From a virus: a DNA stretch of 56,086 bases. Of the stretch, positions 39,187 through 46,905 are shown in pieces. How positions within the stretch are numbered: position 1 is the stretch's first letter; each line of letters opens with the position of its first letter. The DNA lies in the IMG/VR virus record IMGVR_UViG_3300010396_000051, positions 1 through 56,086 of that record; one strand, given 5' to 3'. Below the pieces are notes generated by a model that saw only the letters and a list, made by a program, of their open reading frames with translations, was not told the origin of the DNA and made no database searches. The translations under genes were made by a program, and so were the position numbers.

Positions 39187-40304
39187 GCGACTGGCTTCCC
39201 GTCTTTGTAGTCTTCGCCGCTAATGTTGAACACGTCGGTAACCTTGACGTACCCCCTCGCATCCACGTCGAACTCGAACAGGCATTTCTGATCGACGCAG
39301 TTCTTCAAAGCATCGAAGAGTTTCGTATCCCAGCAGGAAGCAAACGTAGCCTTACCGACCGGCGTAGGCACTTCGCCGTTCAGGGTCACGTGAATAAACG
39401 GCTTCCCTTTGTTGCTGCTGGTCTTCTCAAAGACCTCGACAGGAATACAACTCAGCCGATCGCCAACGATGGTAAAAAAATCCGAAGCGACTGGCGGCGG
39501 TGCGGGAGCCTGCTTCGCCTCCTCGACAGCAACGGATGCTTCGAGCCTTTGTACTAAGGACGGTCCTGCCACTGGAACTTGCTCGTCTTCTTTGCCCTTC
39601 GACAGCCATCCTGCGATGCTTTCCGCAATCTTCGGGTCTTGGAGGTCGATAGTCTTGTCGTTGAAGAGGCCGGTACGATCCTTCGAGACTTGCCCCATGT
39701 GATTGATGTTCAGGTCGAACACGAGGGTGAATTCGTAGTCGATCTGATCTCGCTGAATCGGAGCAAGGCCCATCTTTACCGGAACCTGCTTGCCCTTGTC
39801 GTTTGTCTGGAGCGCGTATTCCTGCTTCGAGCGCATCGTGGCGATGACGTGGATGGGAGCCTGAAGCATTACTTGCTTGAACGCCTCATGCTCTGGAGTG
39901 AACCGAGCCCAGAGCGTGTACCCGTTGACTCCAGGGTTCCGGCGCTCCATCTCTTCCTTGCGTCGGAGAATGCCGCCCTCACCGTCCCACTGCGCCGTGA
40001 TGGTGTCGATGATGAGCACGTCGTACTTTTCTCTGACTGCCTCATCAATGGCCCACACGTAGCGTTCTGTGGTGAATGGAGGACCGAGCGGGATCGTGTC
40101 GAAGTCGAACTGGTCAGCGTAGAGGCTGGCAGATTCGTTCTCTGTGTCGATCAGGCAAACTTTCGCATCCGGCCAGAGGTTCTTTGCAAGCGACAATGCT
40201 CCCCACGTCTTACCGGACCCAGACGGTCCCTGCACTGCCATCTTCAACTTGACTCTTTTCTTTTCAGCCTTGCGAGGCTTAGGTATAGCGGCAGATGTTG
40301 CCAT
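39183..40304 (-). CDS. Sak4-like RecA-fold recombination ATPase
   Basis: 373 residues. Walker A GPSGSGKT (26-33) and Walker B YDVLIIDT (94-101) within a RecA-like core that matches the phage AAA_24/Sak4 group of single-strand annealing ATPases. A C-terminal strand-rich domain (about 275-373) might be an SSB-like OB domain. It would act on phage DNA during recombination and replication. ATG 40304; operon with the small genes above. Confidence 0.8.
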   Translation of the reverse strand: MATSAAIPKPRKAEKKRVKLKMAVQGPSGSGKTWGALSLAKNLWPDAKVCLIDTENESASLYADQFDFDTIPLGPPFTTERYVWAIDEAVREKYDVLIIDTITAQWDGEGGILRRKEEMERRNPGVNGYTLWARFTPEHEAFKQVMLQAPIHVIATMRSKQEYALQTNDKGKQVPVKMGLAPIQRDQIDYEFTLVFDLNINHMGQVSKDRTGLFNDKTIDLQDPKIAESIAGWLSKGKEDEQVPVAGPSLVQRLEASVAVEEAKQAPAPPPVASDFFTIVGDRLSCIPVEVFEKTSSNKGKPFIHVTLNGEVPTPVGKATFASCWDTKLFDALKNCVDQKCLFEFDVDARGYVKVTDVFNISGEDYKDGKPVA

Positions 40305-40313
40305 TAAATCCTC

Positions 40314-40520
40314 TCAGTTCTCAGGTGGTCCCCACGGCCAGCGGTCGAGGGAGTAAATCTTCTCAGCCTCTTCGGGGTAGAGGAAGCGCATCGCCTCTTC
40401 CATCGTCAGGTCGCCGTGATGAATCATGTCGAGCATCATGGCGCTCACTCGATGAGGTATGGTGCGTATCGGTGGAGGCTGATCCACATTGGCGTCCATC
40501 ATGTCGAGGTCGGAGTCCAT
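40314..40520 (-). CDS. Small acidic protein, unknown
   Basis: 68 residues from ATG 40520, overlapping the previous stop (TGATG). Met/Asp-rich start, then a helical segment (LTMEEAMRFLYPEEAEKI). No family. Confidence 0.6.
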   Translation of the reverse strand: MDSDLDMMDANVDQPPPIRTIPHRVSAMMLDMIHHGDLTMEEAMRFLYPEEAEKIYSLDRWPWGPPEN

Positions 40521-40870
40521 CAGAGGCCCGATCCTTCCAGTGAAGACTCTTCTTCCAGCGTCAACAGGGGTTCGCAATCATAGACGGCAGGCACGGCGGG
40601 CTTGATGACCCTACAGGCGACGCTCCGAGGTGCAAGCGCCCAGATGCGAACAGCTTCCGATTCGTAATCTAGTTCGATCGATGGCGTCCCGCACCAATCT
40701 CTGTACGTCTTTTTGAATGGTCTCGGCATCAGTCGGGCGATAGCCAAAAACTCATCCTTCTCGTCGCTGCCAGCGGAGATCAGGGGCTTTTTAATCTCCG
40801 CTTCAGGTTCCCGGTCGAGCAAATCAGCCACCTTGCGGAGTTCCGCTGCGACTTCAGAGGCTTTTGGCAT
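40520..40870 (-). CDS. Small protein, unknown
   Basis: 116 residues. Helical front (KASEVAAELRKVADLLDREP), then a mixed, acidic end. No family recognised. Second gene of the early-type operon. Confidence 0.6.
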   Translation of the reverse strand: MPKASEVAAELRKVADLLDREPEAEIKKPLISAGSDEKDEFLAIARLMPRPFKKTYRDWCGTPSIELDYESEAVRIWALAPRSVACRVIKPAVPAVYDCEPLLTLEEESSLEGSGL

Positions 40871-41051
40871 CGGCTTCCTCGAATCCCAGCGCCTTGAGTG
40901 CTGCGGTCAGTTCAAGAACTTCCTGTTTTGCCTTCTCCAGCGCCAGGACTGCTTTGGTCCGTTGTGCGAGGAGGTGTCTGGTTGCTACGACGATGTGCCG
41001 AGGCTGCTTCGCCTTCGGCTCCGCTTCCAAAATGAGCGTTTCTTGAGTCAT
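40854..41051 (-). CDS. Small coiled-coil protein, unknown
   Basis: 65 residues from ATG 41051 after AAGGA. Coiled coil (KAVLALEKAKQEVLELTAAL). First gene of the early-type operon, controlled by the promoter at 41106-41134 and operator A6. Confidence 0.65.
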   Translation of the reverse strand: MTQETLILEAEPKAKQPRHIVVATRHLLAQRTKAVLALEKAKQEVLELTAALKALGFEEADAKSL

Positions 41052-41071
41052 GGGGTTCCTTCGTGGGCTAA

Positions 41072-41086
41072 TTGCCAAGTTGACAA
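41072..41086. promoter_or_regulatory. Motif A operator, copy A6
   Basis: TTGCCAAGTTGACAA, in the untranslated leader of the early-type minus operon, just downstream of its promoter: a bound protein would act as a roadblock. Confidence 0.75.
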
Positions 41087-41105
41087 TGGAAGTGATTCGG
41101 AGATG

Positions 41106-41134
41106 ACTATAGAAAACGCAGTGTCAATTGTCAA
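41106..41134 (-). promoter_or_regulatory. Strong promoter of early-type minus operon
   Basis: Minus strand TTGACA (41129-41134), 17 bp, TATAGT (41106-41111). Start near 41099, leader about 48 nt. Near-consensus and divergent from the next promoter. Confidence 0.8.
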
Positions 41135-41149
41135 GACCGAATTTATCGT

Positions 41150-41178
41150 TTGACACGAGACGGATTATTCGTTACATT
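41150..41178 (+). promoter_or_regulatory. Promoter of integrase-side operon
   Basis: TTGACA (41150-41155), 17 bp, TACATT (41173-41178); ATG 41189 lies 10 nt on, so the transcript has almost no leader. It shares TTGACACGAG with the RHH promoter at 33431. Confidence 0.7.
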
Positions 41179-41188
41179 TGCAGCCATT

Positions 41189-41335
41189 ATGGGTGCATTG
41201 AAAAGCATAAAATGCGCGAAAGGCCACCCGATGAGAGGTAAAAACCTCTACATCCGAGCCAATGGTACGCGGGAGTGTAAAGCCTGCTCTTTGGCGCGGA
41301 ATCGGAAGTGGCGCAAAAGGAGACTTGCGGCATGA
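41189..41335 (+). CDS. Small zinc-finger protein
   Basis: 48 residues. CAKGHPM and CKACSLARNRKW form a Cys/His knuckle with a basic end (RKWRKRRLAA). No ribosome-binding site; probably leaderless. Common phage type, function unknown. Confidence 0.65.
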   Translation: MGALKSIKCAKGHPMRGKNLYIRANGTRECKACSLARNRKWRKRRLAA

Positions 41336-41745
41336 GTCTCAGGTCGGACTGTTATCGCGAACTTCGCCACGCTCTTGCCGATGGCCGAGTTGTACGGACA
41401 GGCGTTTGCTCTTGCTGTGGATACGAGAGCGAGTCTAAAGACATCCACCCTCACCATCCGAACTACTATGAGCCGCTGAATATCATGTGGCTCTGTGTCG
41501 GATGTCACCAGAAGTGGCACCACGAGCACGGTCCAGCGGTCGGGGGTGATCTCTCAAGCCTCGCACTTAGGATCGAGCATTGGGGAACAACCGAGAAATT
41601 AGTCCGCTCATTCGTCGCAGAGCTATCCCGTCAAGTACGAGAGACGGGAAGGTTTATGGGAGAGAGTGGGATGGTAACAGCTTCACAGCAGTTGAAGCGC
41701 ATACTAGGATACCGCCGCATCGTGCAGTTCGAGCGGGTCCGTTAA
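41332..41745 (+). CDS. HNH-like zinc protein
   Basis: 137 residues from ATG 41332 in ATGA overlap. CSCCGYES, HPHHPNYYEPLNIMWLC and CHQKWHHEHG form a Cys/His core like phage HNH-related proteins that often lack a clear activity. A helical C-terminal half follows. Could be an active nuclease; not determinable. Confidence 0.7.
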   Translation: MSLRSDCYRELRHALADGRVVRTGVCSCCGYESESKDIHPHHPNYYEPLNIMWLCVGCHQKWHHEHGPAVGGDLSSLALRIEHWGTTEKLVRSFVAELSRQVRETGRFMGESGMVTASQQLKRILGYRRIVQFERVR

Positions 41746-41760
41746 TTGCCAACTTGGCAT
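41746..41760. promoter_or_regulatory. Motif A operator, copy A7
   Basis: TTGCCAACTTGGCAT, between co-directional genes and overlapping ATG 41759. Its location inside an operon, rather than at a promoter, recalls stoperator sites that block elongation. Confidence 0.7.
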
Positions 41761-42004
41761 GAAAGGCTGCATCGGAATGGAAACGCAAGAGCGCAAGCCG
41801 CCCAAGGAACCCCCTTACGCATATGTGAATCGCTTTTACGGTCTTGCCGTGAAGCCAGGTATGCGCGTGACCATGCCGGGACACCGTCCAACAGAGGAAG
41901 GCGTAGTCGTTCGCAAGCAGTCCTATGATCACTACGTTCACGTTCGCTTTTCGGGTCAGACCTTTGACGTTCCAGTGTATCCGCTGGAGTTGAAGTATGA
42001 GTAA
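41759..42004 (+). CDS. Small protein with SH3-like appearance, unknown
   Basis: 81 residues from ATG 41759, or 75 from ATG 41777. Strands with a turn pattern (KPGMRVTMPGHRPTEEGVVV and HYVHVRFSGQTFDVPVYPL) suggest a small beta-barrel. No ribosome-binding site is clear. No family assigned. Confidence 0.6.
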   Translation: MKGCIGMETQERKPPKEPPYAYVNRFYGLAVKPGMRVTMPGHRPTEEGVVVRKQSYDHYVHVRFSGQTFDVPVYPLELKYE

Positions 42005-42203
42005 CTACCCGAGAGTTCTTGAGCGCGACAGGAACGGCAGGGAAACGCTGTGGGAGTGCTCTGATTGCGGAAAGCCCTTCACGAAGGGATGGGGATCGCG
42101 CTGTAACGCCTGTATCCTTGCCGCCGAGCGCCATGCTGAACTGATTGCCGCAGTGAAGGCTTTCAGGGATGGGGAAGAGTTTCATGGAGAGGGACGCTCA
42201 TGA
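41997..42203 (+). CDS. Small zinc-ribbon protein
   Basis: 68 residues. CSDCGKPFTKGWGSRCNAC is a four-cysteine ribbon, followed by a helix. ATG 41997 overlaps the previous stop by 8 nt; its stop overlaps the integrase ATG. Unknown function. Confidence 0.65.
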   Translation: MSNYPRVLERDRNGRETLWECSDCGKPFTKGWGSRCNACILAAERHAELIAAVKAFRDGEEFHGEGRS

Positions 42204-43387
42204 ACGATCTGTCGAGACGTCGTTACCAGAGAGGATCGCTATCGAAAGATGGCTCCCGGTGGCGTGCAAGGTGGAGAGAGGATGTAATCGTCCCCGCTGG
42301 CATCCCTCCCCTCAAGGGGGACAAGCCACTCGGGAACGGAACCATCCTTCGCCGCGTCTCCCGCAACCGGGAGATAGGCTCGCTCAAAGAGTTCCCCACC
42401 AAACGGCTTGCTGAGCGGGAACTGGAGCGCATCCTTCAGGACATCAACCGGGAGGATTACAAGCCTGTCGTCTCCTCCACCTTCGAGTCATTCGCGGAGA
42501 AGTGGCAGAAGAACGTCATGGTTCACCACAAGCCCTCTACACAGCACGGAGAGCGGTCGGTGATCCAGAACCATCTCCTGCCTGCCTTCGGCCGCATGTC
42601 GTGGCGGGAAATCACGGCTGAGTGCCTTCAGGCGTGGGTGTCCAGACAGACTGACGCTCCCAACTCCGTCCGCAACCGCATCACGACGCTACGCGAGATG
42701 TGGGTATCAGCGAAGGCGTGGGGGTACACGACGCTGAATCCTTTCGAGGGACTGAAGCAGCCGAGCGTGGTCAAGGGTCATTCCTACTTCTTCTCCATCG
42801 AAGAGTCGCTGGCGATCCTGAATGAGTTGACCGGATGGCAGCACACCCTTGTGCGGATTCTCGTAGAGACGGGAATGCGACCTGGCGAAGCTGCCGGCCT
42901 GCGGACTCAGGACTTGGTTGGACGAGTGCTCAAAGTCTCGCAGTCAGTGTTTAATGGGAAGATCCAGACGCCGAAGACCACGAACGCTGTGCGGGAGTTC
43001 GCCATCTCTACCGAGCTTGCCGAGGAGATTGAACGGCTCACGCCGCGGAATGGCTTGCTGTTCACCACGTCCACCGGCCGTCCTATCTGCATGAAGAACT
43101 TCCTGAAGTGGACGCTCGATCCCGTACTCGACAAGTTGGGCATCAAGGCTAAGGCGAAGGCGATGGGATTGAAGTGCGGTTCCTACGCTTTCCGGCATGG
43201 CAACGTGACGGAGATGCGGCGCCGGGGAGTTCCGCTGAAGACGATTCAGAAGCGCGTTGGGCATTCAGCAGGGAGCGGAATCACAGACGAGTTCTACACT
43301 CACGCCGTCGATGCGGATGATATGGCAGCGGCGGATATGTGGGGAGAGTTGTTGAGGCCAACGGCAGAGGGAGAACCAATTCAGTGA
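42200..43387 (+). CDS. int: Tyrosine-type integrase
   Basis: 395 residues. Arm/core-binding domains lie in 1-190, the catalytic domain after that: Arg227 (ETGMRPGEAAGL), Lys259 (TPKT), Arg332 in YAFRH (Tyr329 at the usual first His), His355 (RVGHS) and nucleophile Tyr366 (EFYTHA). It recombines phage and host attachment sites. ATGA overlap with the upstream gene. Clear evidence of a temperate life style. Confidence 0.93.
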   Translation: MNDLSRRRYQRGSLSKDGSRWRARWREDVIVPAGIPPLKGDKPLGNGTILRRVSRNREIGSLKEFPTKRLAERELERILQDINREDYKPVVSSTFESFAEKWQKNVMVHHKPSTQHGERSVIQNHLLPAFGRMSWREITAECLQAWVSRQTDAPNSVRNRITTLREMWVSAKAWGYTTLNPFEGLKQPSVVKGHSYFFSIEESLAILNELTGWQHTLVRILVETGMRPGEAAGLRTQDLVGRVLKVSQSVFNGKIQTPKTTNAVREFAISTELAEEIERLTPRNGLLFTTSTGRPICMKNFLKWTLDPVLDKLGIKAKAKAMGLKCGSYAFRHGNVTEMRRRGVPLKTIQKRVGHSAGSGITDEFYTHAVDADDMAAADMWGELLRPTAEGEPIQ

Positions 43388-43674
43388 GGGAGCGTAATCC
43401 TTCTTGCGCTTGCGGGTGCGGTAAAGAGGTGCGCTTCCCGTGGAATATGTTCATACATGGTCACTTTCAATCGTGGAACCCAGAGCACAGAGCCTTAGCT
43501 AAATCTAGAAAGGGATACCCCTATACCTACTCTGGGCGCGATTTAGTAAAGGGTCGCAGTCATATGACGCGATCTGATTTCCAAGAATTCGAATCCAAGA
43601 AACAGGAAGAGCGTAATTTTATGACAACTCGGAAGCTAATCAAAAAAATCAAACGGGAGATTTGCAAAAAATGA
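43384..43674 (+). CDS. HNH-like Cys/His protein, unknown
   Basis: 96 residues from GTG 43384 in GTGA overlap with integrase. CACGCGKEV with following His residues (MFIHGHFQSW) recalls phage zinc proteins that carry a degenerate HNH core. Lys-rich end. Confidence 0.6.
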   Translation: MRERNPSCACGCGKEVRFPWNMFIHGHFQSWNPEHRALAKSRKGYPYTYSGRDLVKGRSHMTRSDFQEFESKKQEERNFMTTRKLIKKIKREICKK

Positions 43675-43943
43675 GCGATGGACGCGAGCAGCCAACTTCG
43701 GCAATGGTTTCGAGTAGAGGCATCAAAACCTCCAAAGATTTCGTAGATTTCTTCGGTGCCCTGATGGATGACTTAGTTTCATCGCGCATTGACGCGGAAA
43801 CCGCGAAGGCTGCTTGTGGTGCTGGAGAGGTCATGCTTAAAGCGGTGAAGATGCAGCGCGAGTATAGTGCTTCAGAAGCATTGACGCTAAGCCCCGCTCC
43901 GAAACTCAAACAACTGCCGAAGAGCGAAGAGGAAGGAAAATAG
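43671..43943 (+). CDS. Small helical protein, unknown
   Basis: 90 residues from ATG 43671. Helical (FVDFFGALMDDLVSSRIDAE) with a Pro/Lys-rich end. No family recognised; same operon as integrase. Confidence 0.65.
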   Translation: MSDGREQPTSAMVSSRGIKTSKDFVDFFGALMDDLVSSRIDAETAKAACGAGEVMLKAVKMQREYSASEALTLSPAPKLKQLPKSEEEGK

Positions 43944-44241
43944 AACTTTGTACCACCAGATGTACCAAAATCCTGATGTCTCGTGGCAATGGATCGGAAG
44001 TCTAATATAATCTATAACTTACTTACGCTTCAAATTCACATTCTAGGCCTCAGTCACTCATCGTCTTTACAGACTCTAAACGACTTAACCTAATTGACAC
44101 GCCCAAACCTACCCTTTCTTTGTACCGCACCTGAACCATTGCCTAACTAGTTGCAGCAGAGCACAGTGGGAAAATTGACATGACAAGACTCCCCGAAAGT
44201 GTCGTTCCCGGTTGCGTCATGGGATGTGTCGCAATGGTCAT
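43944..44241. other. AT-rich spacer, candidate attP region
   Basis: 298 bp with no supported gene. It has TATAAT (44006-44011) with GTGGCA 17 bp upstream, and TTTGTACC twice (near 43949 and 44121). Its place downstream of the integrase operon makes it a candidate for the phage attachment site. A 34-codon plus-strand frame (44180-44284) exists but is unsupported. Confidence 0.35.
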
Positions 44242-45090
44242 TCAGTTTGCCGCCATGCTAGATGCTATATGGAGTGTGTGGTAGAGCCACCATGCGCCCA
44301 GCGGACTTGCTCCGATCGCCAGAATGACCGCAGCCTTGCCGAGCCTGTTCTTCTTGGGTTTGGGTCCACGGCGAGTCACAAAGCCCTCTGGGATGTCCTG
44401 CCGGCCAGTGTGAACCGATCCTGGGATGGCACGGGCCTGCATGACGTACCCCACGCCGGTCTGGAGCCATTCCCTGAGTTGTTCGGTGTTTCTGATCTTG
44501 GCTTGCTTCATAATGCGGAGAGTGGTGTTGAACCAGATGCGGAGAGCGAGATTCTTTTCAAGTGGTTCCGGCTTTGACTTCGACGTTCTTTCCTGACGTC
44601 TCTCCCTCAGCTTTGGTCTGATCTTCTTTTCGATGAACCCTTCAATCACCTTCGGGTCTTTGGTCTTCGGTATCTCAGACTTGAGCGCCGAGAACGCTCC
44701 GATGAGTTCCTTCATTCCTCCCCCGGCCGCACCGCGGAGCAGCATGGCGCCCTTCTCTGCCAGCGTCTTTGTGATCTGTTCCGAGTTCTCTTTGGGCAGG
44801 ATGGCCAGAAACTCTCTGAAATCGGCCTTGCGTCTCCATGCCGTCCTAAAGCCTTGCTTGAATACGGTCTGGGTGTAGTCGGTGATGTTCATTGGCTCCC
44901 CTTCTAGCTCCCTGTCTGCGTTTTCGAGCTCCACACACTGTCCTACGACTCCCAGCCCTTCCATGCTTTGAAACTGGAGCAGCCGCGAAGTGATCTCCAG
45001 CATCCGGTCCTGCTTCTCCCGACTCAATTCGTTCCAACCCGGAGTGTTCGGTAGCTCCGGAGAAAACGCTACAATCGACTTCTCTTTCAT
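44242..45090 (-). CDS. C-terminally anchored membrane protein, unknown
   Basis: 282 residues from ATG 45090 after GGAGGG. Soluble helical N-terminus and a central basic region (RERRQERTSKSKPEPLEK); residues about 255-275 (AAVILAIGASPLGAWWLY) form one membrane helix near the C-terminus, flanked by KPKKNR. Alone on the minus strand between plus-strand units, which is typical of a moron gene expressed in the lysogen. Function unknown. Confidence 0.65.
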   Translation of the reverse strand: MKEKSIVAFSPELPNTPGWNELSREKQDRMLEITSRLLQFQSMEGLGVVGQCVELENADRELEGEPMNITDYTQTVFKQGFRTAWRRKADFREFLAILPKENSEQITKTLAEKGAMLLRGAAGGGMKELIGAFSALKSEIPKTKDPKVIEGFIEKKIRPKLRERRQERTSKSKPEPLEKNLALRIWFNTTLRIMKQAKIRNTEQLREWLQTGVGYVMQARAIPGSVHTGRQDIPEGFVTRRGPKPKKNRLGKAAVILAIGASPLGAWWLYHTLHIASSMAAN

Positions 45091-45224
45091 TACAGCCAAC
45101 CCTCCCTTTCGTTATCAACCACAAGTAAGAAAGATATTGCCACTTTTGCCACTGTAGTTGCAATACCTAAATTGGGTACTTTTGCGAAAGTTGGTAAATT
45201 TGTTAAAAATTCCGTGTTCGTCAA

Positions 45225-45253
45225 TTGACATACGAAAGTGGCGGGAGCAGAAT
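45225..45253 (+). promoter_or_regulatory. Promoter of 45299 operon
   Basis: TTGACA (45225-45230), 17 bp, CAGAAT (45248-45253). Start near 45260, leader about 40 nt to GTG 45299 with an AAGGAA site. Confidence 0.65.
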
Positions 45254-45298
45254 ACCCGTAGCAAATCCCCCGATACGGGCCAGAAAGGAATCGCGCCA

Positions 45299-45502
45299 GT
45301 GAAAGCTAAACCAGTGGCGGTTCAAAAATCTTCCTCAGTACGACTCACCCCAACCCAGTACGACAAACTCCACCAGCTTTCAGTGGCGACCAACAGCAGC
45401 ATCAATAAATGGGCGCAGAAGTGGGTCCAAAACGGGATCGACGACGAGTGGCAGGCCCGGATGGATGCAGCGGCAAAACTGGATAAAGCCCTGCGGTCGT
45501 AA
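45299..45502 (+). CDS. Ribbon-helix-helix-like protein
   Basis: 67 residues from GTG 45299, 8 nt after AAGGAA. SSVRLTPTQYDKLHQLSVA then NSSINKWAQKWVQNGI resembles the ribbon and helices of CopG/HicB-like DNA-binding proteins. Preceded by a promoter, followed by operators A8 and B6. Confidence 0.6.
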   Translation: MKAKPVAVQKSSSVRLTPTQYDKLHQLSVATNSSINKWAQKWVQNGIDDEWQARMDAAAKLDKALRS

Positions 45503-45517
45503 TTGCCAAGTTGGCAA
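45503..45517. promoter_or_regulatory. Motif A operator, copy A8
   Basis: TTGCCAAGTTGGCAA, the only perfect palindrome of the family, 3 bp before motif B copy B6. It lies between two co-directional genes. Confidence 0.8.
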
Positions 45518-45520
45518 CTG

Positions 45521-45534
45521 GTCCGAATTTGGAC
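45521..45534. promoter_or_regulatory. Motif B palindrome, copy B6
   Basis: GTCCGAATTTGGAC, adjacent to A8 in the same 65-bp gap: the only place where the two motif families lie side by side. Confidence 0.6.
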
Positions 45535-45567
45535 CGACGACGCGGCATAACCAGGGAAGGAGCCAAG

Positions 45568-45996
45568 ATGGAGAGCGTGAAGGTAGAGAAGCGCGGAATT
45601 TCAATAGATGAAGCCATAGAAGAACTGCGCGAGATATTCAAAGAGTTGCAAGATAATCCCGATACTCACGATACATGGGATTGGCTCAATGCAGATTTCT
45701 ACGTCGAAGTGATGCATACGTGCTACCTCACAGAGCAACGCCGAGCGGAGGAAGCGGAAGAGAGCCACAAATACTTCGTGGAACTAGCCTCCAAGCATCG
45801 AGATGAGCTTGATGCGCAGGTCGCCGATCTAACCGCCCAGTTGCAGAGGGCGAGGGAAGCGCTGCAAGGGGTGAAGGATTTGATAGGCGATAGCCAGGGC
45901 GTGGCAGGCTTCCATCTAAACGGCGATATAGCCGAATGGGGCGAATTTGATGTAGTTAATCAGATCGACGCCGCTCTCACGGAGGTTCCGAAGTGA
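45568..45996 (+). CDS. Coiled-coil protein, unknown
   Basis: 142 residues from ATG 45568 behind GGGAAGGAGCC. Acidic N-terminus and a long coiled coil (DELDAQVADLTAQLQRAREA). No family. Cotranslated with the homing endonuclease below. Confidence 0.65.
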   Translation: MESVKVEKRGISIDEAIEELREIFKELQDNPDTHDTWDWLNADFYVEVMHTCYLTEQRRAEEAEESHKYFVELASKHRDELDAQVADLTAQLQRAREALQGVKDLIGDSQGVAGFHLNGDIAEWGEFDVVNQIDAALTEVPK

Positions 45997-46505
45997 AGGA
46001 AATCCAGCTTACCCAAGGACAGGTGGCTTTCGTCGATGACGAGGACTATGAGCGCATCAGCGCCCACAAGTGGTGTGCGGCGTGGCACGAAAGAACGCAT
46101 GGCTTTTATGCGACTCGAAAGACCCCGCGAAATGAGGGGAAGCATACCATCCTCATGCACCGGGAAGTAATGGGACTAGAGATCGGGGACCCGCGTCAAG
46201 TAGACCACCGCACACCGAGTGAAACCCTCAACAACTGCAAGTCGAACTTGCGCATCGCCACGCACGCCCAGCAGCAGTACAACACTCGAATTCCGCGCAA
46301 CAATACCTCTGGATTCAAGGGCGTTACAAGGCGCGGCCCGAATGAATGGGCGACTTACATTGCCGTCAACAAGAAAGGCATCTATCTCGGGTCTTTTCGG
46401 ACGGGAGAGTTGGCAGCGGAGGCTTACAAAGCGGCTTCTGCTAAGTATCACGGCGAATTTGGACGCACCGACTCCGCGCCCCGGATAGAGGAGCAAGGGG
46501 AATGA
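45993..46505 (+). CDS. HNH homing endonuclease with AP2 domain
   Basis: 170 residues from GTG 45993 (GTGA overlap). QVDHRTPSETLNNCKSNLRI is the HNH core; SGFKGVTRR to YLGSFRTGELAAEAYKAA is the AP2-like DNA-binding part. It matches the second family member at 24637-25254 in order and motifs. A mobile, free-standing endonuclease. Confidence 0.85.
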   Translation: MKEIQLTQGQVAFVDDEDYERISAHKWCAAWHERTHGFYATRKTPRNEGKHTILMHREVMGLEIGDPRQVDHRTPSETLNNCKSNLRIATHAQQQYNTRIPRNNTSGFKGVTRRGPNEWATYIAVNKKGIYLGSFRTGELAAEAYKAASAKYHGEFGRTDSAPRIEEQGE

Positions 46506-46669
46506 CGTGTCCAAATTGCAAAGCAGCGATGGATTACATAGATCATGGCTACTGCTCAAAATGTAAGCAGTATTGCGGATGCTCATTTTCGCCATGCAGT
46601 AGAAACGATTTCTGCGCTCATCATCTTTTTGAATTGAGGCGCTCATCCCAAAAGGAGGGATCGAAATGA
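46502..46669 (+). CDS. Cysteine-rich small protein
   Basis: 55 residues, ATG 46502 overlapping the previous stop. CPNCKAAM, CSKCKQYCGCSFSPC and CAHHLF give nine cysteines, likely two zinc sites. No family; ends in a KEGSK tail. Its stop overlaps the next ATG. Confidence 0.7.
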   Translation: MTCPNCKAAMDYIDHGYCSKCKQYCGCSFSPCSRNDFCAHHLFELRRSSQKEGSK

Positions 46670-46905
46670 CATGGATTAGCGTGAAAGAGCGTAAGCCAAC
46701 CACCGGAGCGCCTTGCTGGATTATCTGGAGCGGCGTGGTGCAGTTGGTGTCATACAGGCGTGCGGGAATTGGATTTGCGTGCGCAGATGGCTATGAATGG
46801 GAGCAGGCCATTGATATCGGATGCGATGCTATACCCGACAAGGAAGTGACGCACTGGCAGTATATTCCCGCCCCACCCGAGGAGAAACCCAAACATGGCG
46901 AGTGA
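46666..46905 (+). CDS. DUF551 domain protein
   Basis: 79 residues. TWISVKERKPTTGAPCWIIW and VTHWQYIPAPPEEKP match the DUF551 pattern (WI.v..r.P, then HW..lP.pP). A small phage protein of unknown function. ATG 46666, ATGA overlap, after AAAGGAGGG. Confidence 0.8.
   Translation: MTWISVKERKPTTGAPCWIIWSGVVQLVSYRRAGIGFACADGYEWEQAIDIGCDAIPDKEVTHWQYIPAPPEEKPKHGE

Noticed and set aside
44180-44284. 34-codon hydrophobic frame on the plus strand
   Set aside because: No ribosome-binding site, overlaps the minus-strand membrane gene, no supporting context.
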